Source: Coix lacryma-jobi var. lacryma-jobi (taxonomy: Eukaryota > Streptophyta > Magnoliopsida > Poales > Poaceae). From it: a DNA stretch of 64,000 nt. Both the position numbers and the translations under genes were made by a program. This document shows, one piece after another, positions 35,102 through 46,141 of this stretch (position 1 is its first letter; every line of letters starts with the position of its first letter). The DNA is taken from the NCBI GenBank assembly GCA_009763385.1, contig CM019830.1, forward strand, positions 91,762,649 to 91,826,648, given 5' to 3'. The notes under the pieces were generated by a model. It was not told the origin of the DNA. It saw only the letters and a program-made list of their open reading frames with translations, and did not search any database.

Positions 35102-38100
35102 TGTGACGGAACGGCCCTAATCTCATGGCCCACGTGTCCCTGTCAACCTCTGACAGCCGAACCCTTGTTCCATGTGATTAAGACCTGTTCGCCACCGGGC
35201 TACATCAGTGCCCAATGTCCGCAGGATCATCTCACAATTCGGTTACAGCATTGCATACTTTTACAAATAACATCGGAATAAAGAGCGGAAGACTTAAATA
35301 ACATTAGTTTTACAAAGCAGGGTTCCAAATAGAAATTAAGGTGCAGTTATTACAAACCAAGGTCTGATAATAGAAATAGACAAAGGCAACGTAGCGGAGT
35401 ACAACAAAATAAAGATACTGATAATCACCTAGCCCGAGGGTGCACAACTATTCTTCGGCCTCATCGGCCTCTTCCTGGATGATGGTCACGCAGCAGGGTG
35501 CAAGACACATCGGGGACTCTGTCATACCTGCAGCATGGGTAACAAACCCTGAGTACTGGGGTACTCAACAAGACTTACCCGACTAAAGAAAAGGGAGAAG
35601 ACTCAGGAATTAGAGGCTTAGGGTAGTCAAGGTAAGGCTTAAGCAAGATCAGGTATTTTGCAGAAAAGCATTTTGTAAACCTTATTTTATTTTGGAAAGA
35701 TTCAGTATTCCTCAATTCTTTATCGTTCATGATTCATTTTACATTTCAAAACATACCTAGTTGAGAACCACTCTCTGTTGACAGTCAGTGGACCAAGTCT
35801 CCATAACCGAGGAGCAACGTTAATCCGGATAAATAATACTCAGCTGAGGATCCCTATCCACACTGCATATGTAGCACCCAAGCTTGCATATGCCAACTCG
35901 TCTACCACGATTCCTCCAAGATTGGGGCCGGTCCTACGCCACCCGGAAGTACAGTACACCACTCCTATCCAGGTACGACGACCACGTGGGTACATGCTAC
36001 TTCCGCCATCTCTCCACTCCCAGTGCGCGGTTGTCGGTCCAATAAAGGATTCCTCGGAGCCCGAGCTTTCCGAAGTATGTGAATAGTTACAAGTCTTGAC
36101 CAGCAGGCCCCCATACGGATGGTGCCTAAAGTTTTTCCGTCAGCAACAAACACCTCGGGACTCTAACCCAAGAGTACAGGTCCTGTCGGTTTTTCAACCC
36201 TGTCCCGGTCGGTGTCAACTGTTGAGTCCCGGACTACAACATGACGGTACCGTACGCGCGGACAACCTCTTCTCGACAATGACCACATGCTAGCTAGGCA
36301 AGCAGTCATCGAACAGGAAGTAAAGTCAAATTCCCATAAAGATTCTTTCAGTGATCACACTTTTGAAAATGGCATTTTATTGCAAAGTCTAATTCAATAA
36401 GCATTGCTAAGCATTTTTCAAATACTTTTGAAAAGCAGGTATCGGGTGTATCAGTGGTCAAGGTGGATAGTGCATTAATTAGGATAGCACACAACTCCTA
36501 TAAACCTAATGCAATAATTTAACTCAAAAGCATTTAAGGAAATCATTTTATAAATTCAAGGAAAGGGGTTAAATGCACCGGGGCTTGCGTTGAAGAGCAA
36601 AGACAGCTGGCTCAGGGTTGGAGGTGCAGAGGTCGAAGCTCGGGGTTACTTCGGGAGCAGGTTCGTCGGCGGCGGCCTCGACTTTGACTCCTTCTTCGGT
36701 GACTATACGAATGCAATGATGCATGCACATGAGTATGCTAGCATGAACAATGCAACACAGGGCATACAACATGAACCCTAATCATTTTTTTTCTATTTTT
36801 CTTAATTATTTAAAAAAAAGTCATTTTATGCAGTTGCTCCAAAAATTACCAAATTAATCACATAAGTTTATTATGGTGTAGATAGATGGCAAAACAAATT
36901 TCATAATTTTTGAAGGTCATTAAGGCGCTCAAATAAAATCAGACATTAATTAACAAACGACACTATTTAAAAATTAAAGATAAATGCTCAAAAATCAACT
37001 TGTTCCAAAAGACTTCAAAAATTCACCAGAGACTAAATGTGGCATAGGAAGCTCATAAAAATTTATCTCATGATTTTTGGAGTTATAAATGATTTTCTAA
37101 AAATCCAGAACCATCCATTTATTAATTAAAAGAGGGATTTTACATTTTCAAATTCTTTCAGAAAAGTCAAGTTTCATATTTTTATAAAATACTACATAGT
37201 ATAAAGACTCAACTGTAAAATTTTCAGAATTTTTAGAGCAATACAGAAAATCATACAAAAAGATGAAATAACAAGACTATTCATATTTTTGAAAAGGAAA
37301 AGAGCACTGAGCTCGAGTCGGAGCGGGCTCGACGTCGAGGCTCGAGGCTCGGCTGAGAAAACAGAGGCTGGGCTCACCGAGAGTCAGAGGCAAGGCTCGA
37401 CGAGGCGGATGGAAAAGAGGGCTCGACGGCGAGGCCTCGGCGGGGTTCTCTTGCGGCAGATTTGTCGAGGCTGGCCTCGGCTCACTCGAGGCTTGAGGCT
37501 CGGTGGTAGCGGCGATTCGCCCGAGGCTGAGGCTAGTCTCGGCTGCTTCGAGGGGCGGGGTTCGAGGATGTGCTCGAGGGTGTGGCTCGGGAACGTGCTC
37601 GAGGGTAGTGCGATTCGCCCGAGGCTTGGGGCTCGATACGGTCGAGGGTGCAGCTCGAGGAAGGAGACGACCGCGGCGGAACTCCGGCGATCCGGCGACC
37701 CTGTACACCAGGCACGGCCACCAGTAGCCGGTTAGGGGCGCAAGAAGACAAGGAAAGAAGATCAGAGGTCAGAGGGAGGAGAGGTGGAGCGACGGCGGCG
37801 AATTTCGTCGACCCGAGTCAGACGGCTTCTCACCGGCGCTGAGGAAGAAGGGCTCGCACTCGGCGGTGGGAGGCAGTAGCGATGGAATTGAGGGGTGGGG
37901 AAGCTGCACGGGCTCAAGGCGGAGCTGCTGGGCTAGTTGGTTGAGCGGGGGAGATTCTGGAGTGAGCTGGCCACAGTGGCGGGGTGAGTGCGGAGCTCCG
38001 GCCACCGGCAGGCCTTTTATAGGCGCGGCCAGGGGCAAGTAGAGAGCGCGCGGGGGTGGATAAGAATGCCCGTGGCGCGTGCTATCGATCTCATGATGAA

Positions 38101-39014
38101 GAAAGGACGGAAATCAGTTTGGGACCCGGGCGTCGTGCTTGCCGGCGACGGCCACGCGGCGGCGACGTCGGGGAGCAGTGGGGGACGGGGGCGGAGGTCA
38201 GCGCTTGCGCGTGCGGATGCGGCATGATGGCGCGGACAGCGGCGGCAGGTTGGAGGTAGGCGAGTAGCTGCCAGGCACGTGGCGCACGCGGCGCCGGCGA
38301 GCTGCCATGACCGGCCCCCCCTGGCCCTAGGTAGAAGATGAACAGGGCTAGGGTGTAGGGTTTGACTTTCTGTATTTCGCAAATTATTCCCAAAACTTAA
38401 ACTGAGCAGCAAAAACTCAAAATACCAAAGTTGTGCAGAAAAAGGAGATCTACAACTTTGTCAAAAAGAATATTTTCAAATTCCAAACAGTTTTTGAATT
38501 ATATTTGAAAACAGAAAAGGGAACACTTTTGGTATTTGAATAAATTCAAAATTACTTTTGATTTTATATTGGAACTCAAAAATCTGTAAACACCGAAGTT
38601 GTTCCTCTTGACAAGATCTACAACTTTGCTTTTTGGACCAAGTCCAAATTTTGAATAGTTTTTAAATTATTAAAAGAGGGGTAAAAGCCAGGGTTTGGAA
38701 TTTAGGGTTTTTCAAAGGGATTTGAAATCTGTTTTTGATTTTGGGTTTTGAACAACACAACAAAGCTTCAAGACACTAAACTGAACAAGAAATACACAAG
38801 ACTAGGCACAGAGTTGAAATTACCATTTTGCCCTTATAGGAAGATTTGGGCTTTTAGGGTTTTTAGAAAAAGGGATCACTACACACAAAATACCTTTTAG
38901 GAAAAGGTAAAGGCAAGCAACCACTAGACAAACATTAATGCATGACAAGAATGATTATGACTAATGATGATGACATGTCAGGTTAATTACAGATGTAACA
39001 CCAGAGGTGTTACA
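35102..39014 (-). mobile_element. Solo LTR of a Tekay-type chromovirus
   Basis: 3,913 bp flanked by TSD GTGTC (35097-35101 and 39015-39019). On the minus strand it begins TGTAACACC, as the T LTRs do, and ends CGTCACA. There is no PBS, gag or pol inside, so it is best read as the product of LTR-LTR recombination. It contains a stretch rich in CTCGAGGC at about 37310-37640 and AT-rich flanks. Short ORFs here have no domain. Confidence 0.88.
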
Positions 39015-39229
39015 GTGTCTCCCTCTACTTATCCTAATTCTACTTCCTACTCTACCCCTCACTAATTACAGAGTGAACCAGTTAAACCCTAGGGTTATTC
39101 TGGACCAACTCATGGTAGGTGGTGATCCAACGGCCACGCCCGCACAACTGGTAGCGTTGCCTCATCGCAACCTCACCGATTGCCGCCACGTGCCACCACC
39201 GCTCTGCTTGTCCTTTCCCGGACGTCGCA

Positions 39230-39503
39230 CCCCCGGTTTTGTGGCCCAAACCGGGAAACTAGCCTTAATAGCCAACCCCCGGTTTTGAGGCCCAAACCGG
39301 GAAACCAGCCAACCAGCACCTGAGTTTTGTGGCCCAAACTTAGCAAACCCACAGCACCCAGGTTTTGAGGCCCAAACCTGGAAACCGTCTTCAGCCCGAG
39401 TTTTGTGGCCCAAACTCGGAAACCATCCGCGCCCAGGTTTTGAGGCCCAAACATGGAAACCGTCGACTCGGTGGTTTTTCTGTGGCTCAATCACCAAACC
39501 GAG
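39230..39503 (-). repeat. U3 stem-loop array (B2, 5' LTR)
   Basis: Seven units in the same order as 25788-26055: CCCGGTTT/AAACCGGG twice, a TGAGTTT unit with one mismatch (AAACTTA), CCAGGTTT/AAACCTGG, CGAGTTT/AAACTCG, a CCAGG unit with one mutation, and a last unit GGTGGTT/AATCACC (one G.U). Confidence 0.85.
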
Positions 39504-39804
39504 CCGTAGAAGGGATGCACCGCCGGTGCACCCCGTCCACCCGCAAGTCTTCGCTCATCGATGTCCCAGGCTGTCAGCCACCACAGCTGATCCTCAGGCC
39601 ACCGGTCCCTCAGTCCAAGCCTCACGTCCGCCCTTCACCACTCTCGGTCCGTTGGCACGGCACGTCTCTACTTGACCTTCACCTTGCCTTTGATCACTGT
39701 ATCCGTGCTCGACACCTGCACAACACAAGCCAAAGAACATGTGCATTATCCTAGTTGACAATCACTCATCACTCAGAGACTCGGCATACACCCATGTATC
39801 CGCA

Positions 39805-40332
39805 AAGTTTGCGATGAAGTGATCTGGATCACCGCACTTGTAGCAGCCCTCACGTGCGCCACCATGCCGGCGATTCAAGCGGTTGTTGTGAAACCGCGAG
39901 AACCAGGTGATGATGAGGGCGAGCTCGTCGTCTCCCAAGCAATGCCTCCAACTGCAAGCAAAGAGGACAAAGCAAAGAGAGGAGGTGAAGCGTTAGCAGG
40001 AAAAATCGATCCACCCTTGCCTGAGACCAAAGCCATGGAATGTGAAGATGGGTTCTTCAGCTTGGCCTGAGTCAGGTGATCGATCACGGTGGACTTGAGC
40101 TTGCTGAACAGCTCATCCACGGTGAGGGTGTCATAAGATGGAGACTCTATGATAGTCGACATCTTCACCTCCCATACCCTCCGATCCAGGGCGTATAGCA
40201 ACTTGAGAGCCCTCTCATGATCGTTATAGGGTAGGTTAGCCCGATTGGCACGCATCTTGTTCACAATCATTTGGAAACGAGCGAACATAGCTTCAATCGT
40301 CTCTCCCTCCAACTGAACAAAGTTCTCGTATT
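39805..40332 (-). pseudogene. gag: A2 gag fragment (capsid part and first zinc knuckle)
   Basis: Minus-strand frame: EGETIEAMFARFQMIVNKM, LPYNDHERALKLLYALDRRV, SYDTLTVDELFSKLKS, TQAKLKNPSSHSMALVS, and knuckle 1 with CYKCGDPDHF at about 39850-39820. A small deletion of the EEQLEAFGDDDLAL block near 39945 shifts the frame. It is cut by E at 40332 and by B2 at 39805 (TSD AAGTT 39805-39809). Confidence 0.88.
40328..40332. other. TSD of E, left copy (GTATT, mutated)
   Basis: The right copy at 48168-48172 is GTACT, which equals the A1 gag sequence at this site. The left copy has one C to T change. Confidence 0.8.
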
Positions 40333-42358
40333 TGTTGATGGTCCTTAAACACCTGTTTTAGCATCAACATTTGACCCTAAAGTCAACCAAAAAGGCATGA
40401 AATGTAATCAAATTGGTTTCAAACTAACCAAATTCCACATGTCCATAGAATTTCATTTGAATGCAGGATTTGGACCAAATTTGGAGAATGGACCCACCAG
40501 GAGACAAGCCCGCTCACCAGGACCAATTTCGGCCCGAGTGTGGTGGTGCCCGCCAACCAGAGGTGGCGCCCGCCACCCCAAAGTGGCGCCCGCCACATGG
40601 AGAGGCCCAACTCTCCCCCTTGCCACGTCACTGATCCGTGTGACCATGCCAAGGCCAAATCATGGCCCTTGGTCACTAGGACAGTGGCATTGGACGGCTT
40701 AGGATGGAATGGTGTGGATCAAGACCAAATGGCGGTTACTCAGACATGCATCCGACCTAACCACCGCCTCCCTGGAGCTCCTGGATGTCGTTGAAGCAAA
40801 GGCGGTCCATCCAACAGTGAGGGAGGTGGCGGCCGCCACCTAGGGCTGGCGCCCACCACTAGGGTTAGCCCTAGGTCGGCTAGCTGCCCCCTATAAGTAC
40901 CCCCCTCACTCCACAAGGCTATAAATACCCCACTGAGGCATCACTTCATTCATATCCCAGTACCATCCCAAGGAAAGCAACACAAGCAAGCAAGAGAAGC
41001 AGAGAGCAAGTTAGAAGCTCAGAGAGCTTAGGCAAGTAGGTTAGCTAGTAGAGAGAGTATAGCTCTAGTGCCCTCGCTACACCGCGGCTCTTAGTTTAGC
41101 ACAGCTCAACCTAGGTCCTTGGTAAAAGGAGCGTAGAGCTTGCTAAGAGAGAAGCAGGTGCGAGCGACTGGCATCGGAGGTCGGTTGATTTCCCGGCGTC
41201 TATGGTCTGGTTTGCTCTCTTGTATCTCAGGTACATTTATCTTTATCTCAGTATTACTTTAAGCATTACTTTCAGTATTACTTTATCAAGTACCTTGAGT
41301 GTGACCAAGCTATCCTACAGTTCAATTCACTTAGCCATAGTAGTTAATCTCTAGTGAGCTTAGTGATTGATCTTTGCCAATAGGTTGCTTAGTTAGTTTA
41401 GTGTTTATCTAATTAAGTCAAGTATTTGCTCTGACGTCCGCAAGGGTGTCTCTATTCAAAGCTAGGGTAGAGATAGTTAGAATATAGTTAAGCGTGGTGC
41501 TTAGTTATAGACTTACCTTCAGATACGGCTGGACCCCCGGATAGCTGTGGTAGCAAGCAGGTGGTGACAGCCCTGTGCGCCTTGAATTCCACCACGTAGG
41601 TTGCCCAGTTTAACAGTAAGGCTCGTTGTGCTAGCATTCAACCTAAGTAAGTTGTAAAGGCTAGTACGCCTCGATACTTGATAAGATAGGAATAAAACTT
41701 TACTCAACTTAGTTACTTTATTGACTTTTGCCTGCCTTGCTTCGTAACTCTCTTGCTTCGTAGTTATCTTGCTTGTAGTTATCTAGGATTAGTTATTAGT
41801 AGTTAGTAGTTAGTTAGTTACCTTTAGTTAACCTATTCCCTTTATCTACCTATCCATCCACCTTACCTTAGCCATCCATTTCATCCTTACCTATCCATCC
41901 ATATATTCTTTCTAGCTTTTCCTCCCCTCTCTTCCCTTCTCTCCTTTTCCTTTTTCTTATTTCTTCGACTCTCATCCCCTCCTTGACTCGACTCATACAC
42001 CACCCTAGCCTTCCCTTGGGATCAAATAAATCGACATCTGGTACTCCCAGGCGAAGAGCTACTACGATAGTTCTGTGCGCTTGCAGAATCTCCTCCTGGT
42101 AGATTGCATTCTCTCTAGCAAGCTCCTACTAGTGTCGGGATTGATAACCCCTCTTGGCATTAGTAGATAGTTGTTTTAGCTCCACTCCTTTAGGTATAGT
42201 GACCAGTCTTGCTTCTAGCATTTCTGACACCGTTACCGGGGATAGACTCCATAGTCTACTCCTAGTAACAACGTTAGCAAGTGCCAACAAGCATTCCTGG
42301 GCCATTACCGGGGATAGTTGCCTAGCTCTATCTTTAGTGAAGCTAAGAACTACCAACA
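40333..42358 (+). repeat. 5' LTR of E
   Basis: Starts TGTTGATGG and ends CTACCAACA. The first 37 bases fold on themselves (TGTTGATG/CATCAACA). Three GTGGCG-CC-CGCCAC-like dyads at about 40535-40600. Downstream it is rich in short pyrimidine repeats (41890-42000). Confidence 0.92.
40920..40927 (+). promoter_or_regulatory. TATA box of E 5' LTR
   Basis: TATAAATA in GGCTATAAATACCCC, about 590 bp into the LTR, with the same motif at 46729-46736 in the 3' LTR. Transcription would be expected to start about 30 bp downstream. Confidence 0.75.
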
Positions 42359-42360
42359 AG

Positions 42361-42382
42361 CATTTTTGGCGCTGTTGCCGGG
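42361..42382 (+). other. Primer-binding site of E (tRNA-Asp type)
   Basis: TGGCGCTGTTGCCGGGGA just inside the 5' LTR, one base different from the TGGCGCCGTTGCCGGGGA typical of Athila/Tat-group elements, complementary to tRNA-Asp. Confidence 0.8.
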
Positions 42383-42545
42383 GAAGGCAATCGGTGTATC
42401 GGTTGAGTCCGTGTTGAATTTATCTTCGCTTAAGCTCCCGCTTAGCGAATCCCATCTTACCCAATTCTTTCTTTCCTTAACTCTTCTTATCTTTTTCTTT
42501 CATCTTCTTCAACTTCTTTCTTTCTTATCTCGTTCTATCTTCACG

Positions 42546-44420
42546 ACGGCCAACAAGACCATTCGTGAGTTTTCTGCTCCTTCTGCCGCTAATGTAGCGA
42601 TAGGACCAGACGTGATCGATGCCAACCTCAATTTTGAGTTGAAACCGGCTCTGATCATGATGGTCCAAGCTAGCCCGTTCTGTGGCAAGGCTCATGAGGA
42701 TGCCAATGCTCACCTCCAACAATTCTTGGAGATTTGCGACACCTTCACCATTAAGGGGATAACCCAAGAAGCCATCCGTCTTCGTCTCTTTCCTTTCTCT
42801 TTGCTGGGAAAAGCGAAGCAATGGTTCTATACCGATCGCAACGCTGTAGACACATAGGCCAAGTGTTCCAATGCTTTTCTTGCCAAATTCTTTCCGATGG
42901 GCAAGACGAATGCTCTGCGCAACAAAATCTCCAGCTTTACGCAACAAGCCGAGGAATCTATTCCCGAGGCTTGGGAGAGGTTGCAAGAGTATGTCGCTGC
43001 TTGTTCGCACCATGGTATGGAGGACTGGCTGTTGATCCAGAACTTCTACCATGGCCTAACCCCTCTCTTTAGAAGCCATTTGGATGCCGCCGCCGATGGT
43101 GCATTCTTTTCTCTGAATGTTGCAGATGCTAAGGCTCTCATAGAGAAGATGGTGTCGAACCAAGGATGGGATGACGAGAGACTGCAAGCCTGTAAGCGAG
43201 GTATGCATTCCCTTAAGGAGGCCGACATGATCGTGGCCATGATGGACCTGCTGGCAAAGAAGCTGGACAGCTGTGAGAAGATGAACCAACAAGAGAGTGT
43301 CCAATCTCTGGAATCCTACATGACTTGTGAAATCTGTGGAGAAACCGGACATTCTAGGAGCCAATGCCCCGAGCTACATGAAGATTTGAACTTCATCAAC
43401 AACAACAAAGGTTTCCGTTAATAGAATCAAGGATGGAATCAGCCTGCAAACTCTCAAGGTAACAATTAATTCCCCCGCTCTAATTTTCAGAATTCTGATA
43501 GTCTCTCATTCTTGAAAAATTTAGTTTACTCACAAGGTAGAACTACTGCTTTCTTGAATAAGAGATTAATGTCGAATGATAAAACTCTTGAGAATATAAA
43601 TGCTAAATTGGAAGATTTCTCATCTGCTCTGAAAAATCAACTTAGCTTTAATAAGATGTTAGAAACCCAATTAGCTCAACTTGCTGCTATCATACCATCT
43701 TTTGAAACTGGCAAAATTCCTGCTAAACCTGACATGGAAACTGTCAATATGGTTGAAATAAAATATTTTAACTATTATGAAGATCAAACCATGACTGTTA
43801 AAAAGGGTGATCCTGGTAGTCCCATAATTAGATGCTCAATCTTTGGTGAAGTCTTTAAAAATGCCATGTGTGATTTAGGATCGAGTGTGAACATTCTATC
43901 TAAAGATTTTTATGAAAACTCGTTCTTACCACTCATATCATCCACATCTGCCTATGTCGTGCTATCTGATCAGTCCACTTGCTATGTAGAAGGAATAGTT
44001 AATGATTGACCTGTTCATATTAGAGGTTCATATGTTCCTACAGATTTCATAATACTATATATGGGAAATAGGAAAGATGTGCCTCTAATCTTAGGTAGAC
44101 CCTTCTTGAACACTGTTGATGCTTGCATATATGTGTGGAGTGGTAAAATGCAAATGACATTAGGAGGGAGGAAGGAAATATTCTCTTTCTCCCGGGGCCC
44201 CGCATATGCCGCTAACATGCAGGAAGCAAAACCCGTTCGTACCAAGAAGAGGTGCCCACGAACAAGGTGGAGCAGAAAGAAAGAACCACCTCCTCCTGAG
44301 TTGTGTAATTCACATAACAAAGGAGAGGTGCCAAAAGAAGAAGAACCCGATGGAGTACTAACAGAAGAAGTGCCCAAGGAAGAAGATCCACCCGATAAGG
44401 ATGAAACTCCAAGGACCTAA
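42546..44420 (+). pseudogene. gag: E gag and protease (start lost, five or more stops)
   Basis: A single frame from 42546 to TAA 44418-44420. The expected start reads ACG GCC (42546), probably an ATG to ACG change. Gag motifs: FCGKAHEDANAHLQQFLEIC, RLRLFPFSLLGKAKQWF, FFPMGKTNALRNKI, EAWERLQEYV, QNFYHGLTPLFRSH; knuckle CEICGETGHSRSQC at about 43328-43369. The protease has PGSPIIRCSIFGEV and CDLGSSVNIL (43871-43900), with Asp of the DLG-type site, and LILGRPFLNT. Stops: TAG 42855-42857 (where TGG is expected), TAA-TAG at 43419-43424, TAA near 43469, TGA 44007-44009. The C-terminus is Pro/Glu/Lys-rich. Confidence 0.88.
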
Positions 44421-46141
44421 GGTATGGTTTTACTTTTAATTTTTCCCTTCAATTTTCCTTTTTCGAATAAATAACATATGTCATGCATGAAACTAAAAAA
44501 AATAAAAAATCACCAGTTATCATTAGCTATATGCATAGGTATATGTTAACTTAGCTAGAACAATAAAATATCATAATAGGATAGTTTCCCTTTTTCACAA
44601 CATTAGATAGTTTCCCTTTTAATAAAATGAGAACAAGAGCTCCGACCGAGAAAGAAGAAGACCCTTTACCAAGCAAGAAGCCAGCTTGGGGGAGACTCCC
44701 GCTCCAATAAGGTATGTCTCAAGCCTACACTTTACATTTAGTTCTTAGATTCTATATCTTTTGAATGGCACATGCTTGCCTAAATAACCATTCCATGAAT
44801 AAAATTGATAAAATCTGCTTAAACAAGTTGAAACCTGAATAAGATTTGAAATATGTCATGCAAATGCTATTGTTATGGTTTGAATGACTGGTCTTATCTA
44901 AATTATAGCTTTTGTGGGTTGCACATGCTTTAACTGAAATCATGCTTAGTGAATAAAGTTAGTATGAAATGGAGTAATTCTTTAATCTTGCTAAGGTGAA
45001 ATTAAGACCTAATCTGGAGGATTTCTTTTAAAAATTATGAAAACCTTGCTAAAAGTTCCTCCTAGATTTTATCCCATCCCACCACCAACCAAATATTTGT
45101 TAGTCAAAACCACAAAGAGCTTTGTCTATGTTGAGCTTTGTTAGACCTCATAGATCTTAGTAGAGAATCTTATCATATCTTCTGAATCAAGATTCACGCA
45201 CCCACCATAAATTGCCTACTTTCCACTTTGGAAGTTTGCAACCACCAAATAAATTGCTTATTCCCTACACCGGAGATATGCAATACCCTGCCAAACATCC
45301 CATTGCTAGCCTTATGCTTATTCCTACACTGAGAATAAGCATTTCTCCCTCTTCCCCCTTTTTCATTTCTGAAATCCTTTCCTATAGATGTCTAGGGAAA
45401 TCTAGAGCTAAAAAAGAGAAAGAGAGAGAAAAATGAGCAAAGTAGCTCAAGAAAGGACTATGTCCTGAAAAAAAGTGAGCAAAGTAGCTCAAAAGAGGAC
45501 TGTGTCCTAAGAAAATGTGAGGACACATCTTTTGTCTACTGACTATGTATCCAAAAAAAAGAGAGAGAGAGAGAGATTTATCATTAGCTCTAGACCCCAG
45601 AAATTAACTAGGAAGGATTATGAAATATCTCTCTATACACTTCCACATAACCACACATGCACATCTTGAACAATTTTTATGATTTGCTGCTCCTTATGAT
45701 CTGAGTGTCTAGCTTAGCAATAAACATCAAGCAATTTGCTCATGATTCTTAGCCTTCCTATAACTCCACATATCATTCTTTAGAAATAGGAGAGGCTACA
45801 TTTTGGCCTAAGTGAGGTTTTAAACACCATTGAGTGATTGAGTGAATCTTGGAGGACTTAAGCAAGTTGTTATCTTTTGGAAAACCTTGAAAAACCTCCA
45901 GACAAAATCCTAGTCAAACCTAAGCAAGATAAAAGTTTCCTATCTACTGCTTTATTTCACTCTTGCATGTTTGAAGTGAAAAGCTATAAGCCCCACATTG
46001 CTATGATTAATGATATATACTAAGTTATTTCTCACTATACAATATGCACTTGCATACATCTTAAGTTGCTATTCATTTCATGCTCAATGCTTAAACCGCA
46101 TTGTTGCTCGAGGACGAGCAACAGGTTAGCTTGGGGGAGCT
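44421..46141 (+). other. E non-coding tract between protease and 3' LTR
   Basis: No RT, RNase H, integrase or other supported ORF. Low-complexity AG runs at about 45405-45580. AGCTTGGGGGAG occurs twice, at 44693-44704 and at the true PPT 46128-46139. Confidence 0.8.

Larger units (their letters stand above)
24321..39804 (-). mobile_element. Element B2: sirevirus-type copia, complete but decayed, with nested solo LTR
   Basis: Minus-strand element: 5' LTR 39804-33862 (interrupted by 35102-39014), PBS 33848-33859, gag 33798-31170, pol 31173-27987, non-coding tract 27986-26362, 3' LTR 26361-24321. The TSD is AAGTT. It shares the LTR start TGCGGATACATGG with element Y. Without the solo LTR and its extra TSD it is about 11.6 kb. 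Confidence 0.93.
33862..39804 (-). repeat. 5' LTR of B2, interrupted by a solo LTR
   Basis: Two parts, 33862-35101 and 39020-39804, together about 2,025 bp and matching 24321-26361 in order. CGGAC dyads at about 34274-34524; U3 hairpin array at 39230-39503. The right terminus TATCCGCA at 39804 is followed by TSD AAGTT. Confidence 0.92.

Noticed and set aside
37310..37740. Coding exon in the CTCGAGGC-rich stretch
   Set aside because: Several overlapping frames on both strands from a short repeat inside a solo LTR; no domain and no splice context.
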